DNA of 64,000 nucleotides, taken from assembly GCA_037951165.1 (NCBI GenBank), contig JBBDHG010000116.1, forward strand, positions 831,001-895,000. The letters run 5' to 3'. The notes beneath the pieces are model-generated. The model did not search any database. It was not told the DNA's origin and worked only from the letters and a program-made list of their open reading frames with translations. The stretch comes from Lophius americanus (lineage: Eukaryota; Chordata; Actinopteri; Lophiiformes; Lophiidae). Below are positions 59,801 through 64,000 of this stretch, piece after piece (position 1 is the first letter of the stretch; each line of letters begins with the position of its first letter). The position numbers were made by a program, and so were the translations under genes.

Positions 59801-62292
59801 ATCAACTTACTTCTTAAATGTCTTCATGTCTCACTTTTACCAAAATGTTCTCATATCTGCTCAAATGTCTTCACTTCTTATCTGTCCTCATGTCTTTTTA
59901 GATGTCCTCACATCTTCTAAAATATGGTTCCATTTCCTTAGATGTACTAACTTCTCCTCATTGCCCCAACACGTTGTCCTCATGTGTCCTATTGTCTCCT
60001 TAGATGTCCTAATTTCTCGTCAAATGTCCTCACTTCTACTGAAATGTCCTCGCCTTTCCTTAAATTTCTTCAGTTCTCCATAGATGTCCTAACATCTTCT
60101 TAGACATCCCTCACATCTCCTTAAATGCCCCAATGTCTCCTTAGATGTCCTCACATCTTCTTATATTTACTCTCTTCCATTGAAAAGTCTTCGCTTCTCC
60201 TCTAATGTCTGTTTTTCTCGTCCTCACATTTCCTCAAATGTGCTCGTCTCCATAGATGTCTTCAGTTTTCCTTAGATGTCCTCACGTCTCCTTAGATATC
60301 ATTATGTCCCCATAGATGTTCTCACTTTTCCTTAGATGTCGTCTTGCTTCCTGAAATTTCCTTATTTCCCCTTAAATATCCTAAGGTCTTCCCTAATGGG
60401 GGTCTCAGGAGGTTGAAACACTGTATCGCCACCAGAGACCGACTGTTGACCCGGAAACTGGAGGAACATAAGGTACCTGCCACACAGACCCCATGGAACT
60501 GGAAACTTTTCGTGTTTAGATCATCAAGAACCTCTTCTGTGACCCAAACCCAGGCTTCTCTCAGAGATGGAGACCCCAGGGATCTGCTGGATGCCTTGCT
60601 GAAGGGCCAAAGGTCATCCGAGTGTCAGGAAGGGGGGATTACAGAAGACCATGTCCTGATGACGGCAGCTGAGGTGTTTGGTGCCGGAGTGGAGACAACT
60701 TCCACAACCCTGCTGTGGATTCTGGCCTACCTGCTGCACCACCCAGAGGTTAAGCCATGGTTCTGGTTCTAGTGGTACCACTGCAAAGGTTCTAGTCCAA
60801 CCACGACTAAGTTTCTAGTCTCACCATAACTGGGGTTCAAGGGTGTATTTACAGCTAAGGTTCTGGCTTCAATCAAAAACAATAAAATCTGAAAAGGTGA
60901 CATCAGTGATCGGTTCCAGATTGCTCATGCCGCACGTCATGGTAATTCTAAATGTGGGGTCAAAGGGTAGGTTGGTCGTAGTGGGCGCCCACCTAGTTTT
61001 TGGGAAAATCACACTGTCAGAGGTGGGACATGGGGAGAGGAAGCGTAGCACAGCAGGTTATCGTCTTTACACGATGACAACGTGTAAAGACGGATGTAGC
61101 ATACCATATATTATAGCATGCTATAGACACTTAAATTAAAGAACAACGATGATTTTAGTCCCACCAGAACTAAAGCTGTGGTCCGAACACAGCTAAGGAT
61201 GCAGTCTCACCGCGATTAAGGTTCTAGTAACACCATTACCTAAACGCTAGACTGGGGCGACGGTGGCTCAGTTGGTAGAGCGGTTGACCACTTGTCAGCA
61301 GGTTGTTGGTGCAATCCCTGGTCTCTGCAGTCCACAAGTCAAAGAGTTCTTGTGCAAGAAACTGAACCCAAGGCTGTTCCATTGGTGTGTGAAAGGTTAC
61401 TGCTCCTGATGAACGTGCAGCTGCTACAATCCCTGTATGAATGTTTGTGTGAACAGGGAATGATGACTGGTGTTCTAACAGAGCTTTGAATGGTCGAGCA
61501 GACCAGAAGAGCACTGTATAAGTACAGTCCATTTACCTCAGCTGAGATAACGACATTCCAATTGACTTCATTTTCAACATTGTTGCTGATTAATAACAAT
61601 AATTGTCCCATCAGATCCAAGAACGGGTGCAGAGAGAACTGGATGAGCAGGTTGGGGCTGAACGACCGGTGCGTTTGTCGGACCGCTGCCGGTTGCCATA
61701 CCTGGACTGCATCATCAACGAGGGCATGAGGATCCGGCCAGTTAGCCCTGTCCTGATCCCGCACACCGCTATGATTGACAGCAGGTGGGCCTGATGAAAC
61801 CATGCGTTGTTACAGAGATCAATCCTGAGAATAACCAGTACTTCCTTTCTTGCAGCATTGGAGGTTATCCCATCAGGCGTGGGACTCGCGTGTTAATCAA
61901 CATGTGGTCGATTCACCACAACCCCCAGCAGTGGGACAAACCGGACCTCTTCAACCCAGGTAGAACAAATTCTGCCAGGACTATCCCAGTCTACAAACAG
62001 CACCTGAACGTACCGCCTCCTTTTCCTCACAGATCGTTTCCTTGACGACAATGGTGAGCGGGTCATACCCACCTGTTTCCTGCCATTTGGGGCGGGGCCT
62101 CGGGTGTGCATCGGTGAATCGCTGGCCCGGCTGGAGCTCTTCCTGTTCTTGTCCTCTCTGCTCCAGCGAATGAGCTTCAGGCTTCCAGAGGGGACGGCAC
62201 CACCAAACCTGCAGGGGCGGCTAGGTGTAGTTTTACAGCCGTTACCTTATAAGTTTGAGGTTACTCCGAGGGCTGGGTGGGAGGGGAAATAG
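55621..62292 (+). CDS. cyp17a2: Cytochrome P450 family 17 (steroid 17-alpha-hydroxylase), probably CYP17A2
   Basis: Membrane-bound steroidogenic P450 of the endoplasmic reticulum. Exons: 55621-55859, 56144-56264, 57637-57775, 59527-59756, 60386-60472, 60554-60748, 61615-61784, 61856-61959, 62033-62292, totalling 514 aa with all phases consistent. An N-terminal hydrophobic anchor (FPIVLLIAAAVVFLLII) is followed by a proline-rich hinge. The I-helix oxygen-binding motif AGVETT is at about 316-321, ExxR (EGMR) at 373-376, and the heme loop FGAGPRVCIG has its ligand Cys at about 454, so the enzyme looks intact. FAGRP, GKDIAFSDYS, TRAVTNVVC and RPVSPVLIPH are CYP17 hallmarks. Fish have CYP17A1 and CYP17A2. 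GPRVC in the heme loop and the nine-exon structure favour A2, which is known to hydroxylate at C17 but to have little 17,20-lyase activity. The subtype is from memory. Introns 3 and 6 carry a hAT and a SINE insertion. Confidence 0.85.
56279..56365 (+). repeat. (GA)n-rich microsatellite in P450 intron 2
   Basis: An imperfect GAGAGA/GGAGAGA purine tract directly after the exon 2 donor. Confidence 0.9.
56818..56894 (-). mobile_element. L2 3'-tail fragment in P450 intron 2
   Basis: An (AAT)n tract followed by GCACTTTACATTTGGATCAA, nearly identical to the 52266 copy. Probably a 5'-truncated L2 or an L2-mobilised SINE. Confidence 0.8.
58087..58482 (-). pseudogene. Broken hAT transposase, catalytic-core fragment
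   Basis: Within the hAT element. The fragment has the ITDGAQSMTGSKN motif with the conserved Asp, and CIIHKQVLC, typical of the hAT RNase-H core. Neighbouring fragments at 57871-58086 and 58736-59008 are other parts of the same protein in other frames. No continuous frame remains. Confidence 0.75.
59070..59200. repeat. Two tandem hairpins inside the hAT element
   Basis: The unit AAAGGTCCAAAACCTTT, short spacer, AAAGGTTTTGGACCTTT forms a hairpin with a stem of about 15 bp, and occurs twice about 65 bp apart. Confidence 0.85.
59800..60370 (+). repeat. Degenerate CT-rich minisatellite in P450 intron 4
   Basis: Units of roughly 20 bp around TTAGATGTCCTCAC(A/T)TCTCC repeat across the intron and end just before the exon-5 acceptor at 60385, adding a long polypyrimidine tract. 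Confidence 0.8.
61062..61092. other. 12-bp perfect inverted repeat in P450 intron 6
   Basis: CGTCTTTACACG, loop ATGACAA, CGTGTAAAGACG. A 12-bp palindrome GTGGGCGCCCAC lies 70 bp upstream (60981-60992). This short GC-richer stretch differs from the surrounding intron and may be a transposon piece. Confidence 0.85.
61250..61535 (+). mobile_element. tRNA-derived SINE in P450 intron 6
   Basis: A box TGGCTCAGTTGG is followed by B-box-like TGGTGCAATCCC. The body ends 'gcactgtataagtacagtccatttacc', a familiar fish SINE 3' end. Confidence 0.8.
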
Positions 62293-64000
62293 AAATGAGC
62301 AGGGTTTGACATTCAAGATGAGTGACACGAGTGAGTAAACCTTAGCTCAAAACATTTAAACATGTTGCTAACTGATCATAGCTAACATTAGCTCCGAACA
62401 TTTAAAAACATGTAATATTTTTCATGCTTGCTAAAAGGAAAAAAAAGATCACGTTAGGCTGGGTTACACTGTTGATCAACCATGCAGCCTTAATTTAATT
62501 TAAAAAAAACATGTAAGGCTTATTTACTGTTTTCTTCATATGTTCATTTTTTTTCTGTAGACAGAAATTGACGTTTGGTCACTTTAACATTATATTGAAT
62601 TTATTGTCACACACTTTTAGAACAGGCTGGTTTAGTTAAGTCACACACACGCGCGCACACACACACAATTCATGTAGTAATACTAATAATTGTCTTCATC
62701 TTCAAAATCGTCAAAACGTTAACTGCTTGATCTCCCTTGTCTCTTCCAACACAAAACCAGGAAGCGACAAAACCTTGGAAATAGAGGGGGGGGTGTGTCC
62801 ATAAATAGGGGGGGGGGGTCCATAAATACTGAATTAAATATTCTCACGGGAAAGTTGATCAAATGTCCCAACAGTTCCAGAGTCGTCTAACTGGGTTCAC
62901 ATTTTAATGTTCTTTCATCAAACATTTGAGGCTTACTTTCTGTTGCCAGCGGGTCGGTACCATCACTTTAACCTAGTATTTTCTTGTTGTTGTTCATGTC
63001 CATTGTTGAGCTCATGTTTATCAGTTTAAGTCTAAAGATTTTGTTCTTTTAAAGTAGAACACCTGTAAACAATAAAAACATCTGAAAGAGCATCCCTGTG
63101 AAGTTTAGTTTATGTCTACCAAATGTCAGACTTCTGGGGGAGACATGGTTGAGGGCCGGCTTTTTTAAGTGAAGAGGGGGATTCTTGGGCCTAATTTGCT
63201 CTGCTCTCTGCTAGAACCCATAATATACGTACGTTATAGCCCCAACTGACTCAAGTTGATTTCATGATTCTTATTATTCTTATTATGATTCTTTTACCAC
63301 ATGTCAGTGAGGGATGGAGGCACTCTCTCATGCCAACTTCCTCTCATTGCTCGGCCCAATGCAGACAACAGTTTGTTTTACATCTGTCCTGTATCCAAGA
63401 TGTTTTTTTTGTAAAGGTTTGCTTTAGGCCGATATTTTAGATTCAAGTCCGGCTTTAGGATTGTCCCTACTTTATTGTTGGAACCATAGGAGGACGACTG
63501 CCTCTTTGAAAGTTCCCAAATAAGTCCAATATCTGACGACTTTCAGGAAAAAGCAGATGATACAAATACATACAGGAGCGTTTGTGGAAATGTGAAACCA
63601 GTTAGTCTCAGGATTCAATCAATCATCAATATCAATAGTATTATTATCAATATTATCAATAGTTTTTCACTTTTTGATCAAAGCCTTCTGCTGGTCCTGC
63701 AGAGATTTCAACAGAAACAGACACAGTGTTCTAAATGCTAGACTCTTACATCTGCCTCACGTCTGGAGATTTTTTCAAACAAAACAAAACTGGACCACTG
63801 AGTGTCAGGAATTTAACTCTCAACCTCGTCAGCGAGGATTCTCTCCTGAACCCATTACGATTCACACTTACAAATGTTAAACTTCCCGCTCTCATTTACC
63901 AGAACTATCAAAGCAAACACAGCTAGTTAACTACACATCTCAGAGCTAATGCTAGCACATTTCAGATCTCAACGCTAATGCTAGCTCACCATAGCTCAAG
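62293..64000. other. Region downstream of the P450 gene
   Basis: Probable P450 3' UTR followed by AT-rich sequence with AATAAA near 63071. It also has a (CA)n tract at 62643-62666 and two long G runs (62785-62818). The last 70 bp are TAGC/GCTA-rich. No gene is seen. Confidence 0.5.

Overview
This window is from a vertebrate nuclear genome, very probably a percomorph-type teleost fish. Genes are split into many short exons with GT/AG introns. The repeats are typical of fish: RTE, L2 and L1 LINEs, tRNA-derived SINEs, hAT and Tigger DNA transposons, MITEs and large minisatellites. The protein families (teleost C2H2 zinc-finger genes with an N-terminal MSKADILRG-type leader, SAMD3-like proteins, a CYP17 P450) also fit. 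Exons were placed by eye from splice sites and reading-frame phase. Every multi-exon model listed closes in frame.

Region 1 (1-29000, plus strand) holds two tandem paralogous C2H2 zinc-finger genes. Copy 1 enters truncated at the left edge and ends at 17969. Copy 2 (20973-28908) is complete at 828 aa. Both carry a leader exon, acidic linkers, tandem copies of a domain split over two exons (three copies in gene 1, two in gene 2), and one large terminal zinc-finger exon. A separate SAMD3-like gene (7151-15972) sits on the same strand inside the 11.7 kb last intron of copy 1, and itself contains a 2.6 kb minisatellite intron. A decayed GLTP/CPTP-like terminal exon lies at about 30 kb.

Region 2 (33000-50350, minus strand) holds fbxo41 (14 coding exons, 735 aa) and an early growth response gene, egr4. 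The FBXO41-EGR4 order and orientation match what I know of human 2p13, which supports both names. The egr4 promoter shows a TATA box, a consensus CArG box and an ETS core, as expected for a serum-inducible immediate-early gene. An fbxo41 intron contains a 29-bp minisatellite with an 11-unit (319 bp) higher-order repeat.

Region 3 (53000-62300, plus strand) has a degraded L2 LINE followed by a complete nine-exon CYP17-family P450 (514 aa, probably cyp17a2, steroid 17-alpha-hydroxylase). A 1.66 kb hAT element with a perfect 8-bp target-site duplication is inserted in its third intron, and a tRNA-derived SINE in its sixth.

The remaining sequence is intronic or intergenic. It is AT-rich, full of transposon remnants, and repeatedly shows TAGC/GCTA-rich degenerate repeats. 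The least ordinary features are the symmetrical three-exon modules of the zinc-finger genes (a probable ubiquitin-like fold), the nested SAMD3-like gene, the higher-order minisatellites, and several near-perfect hairpins.
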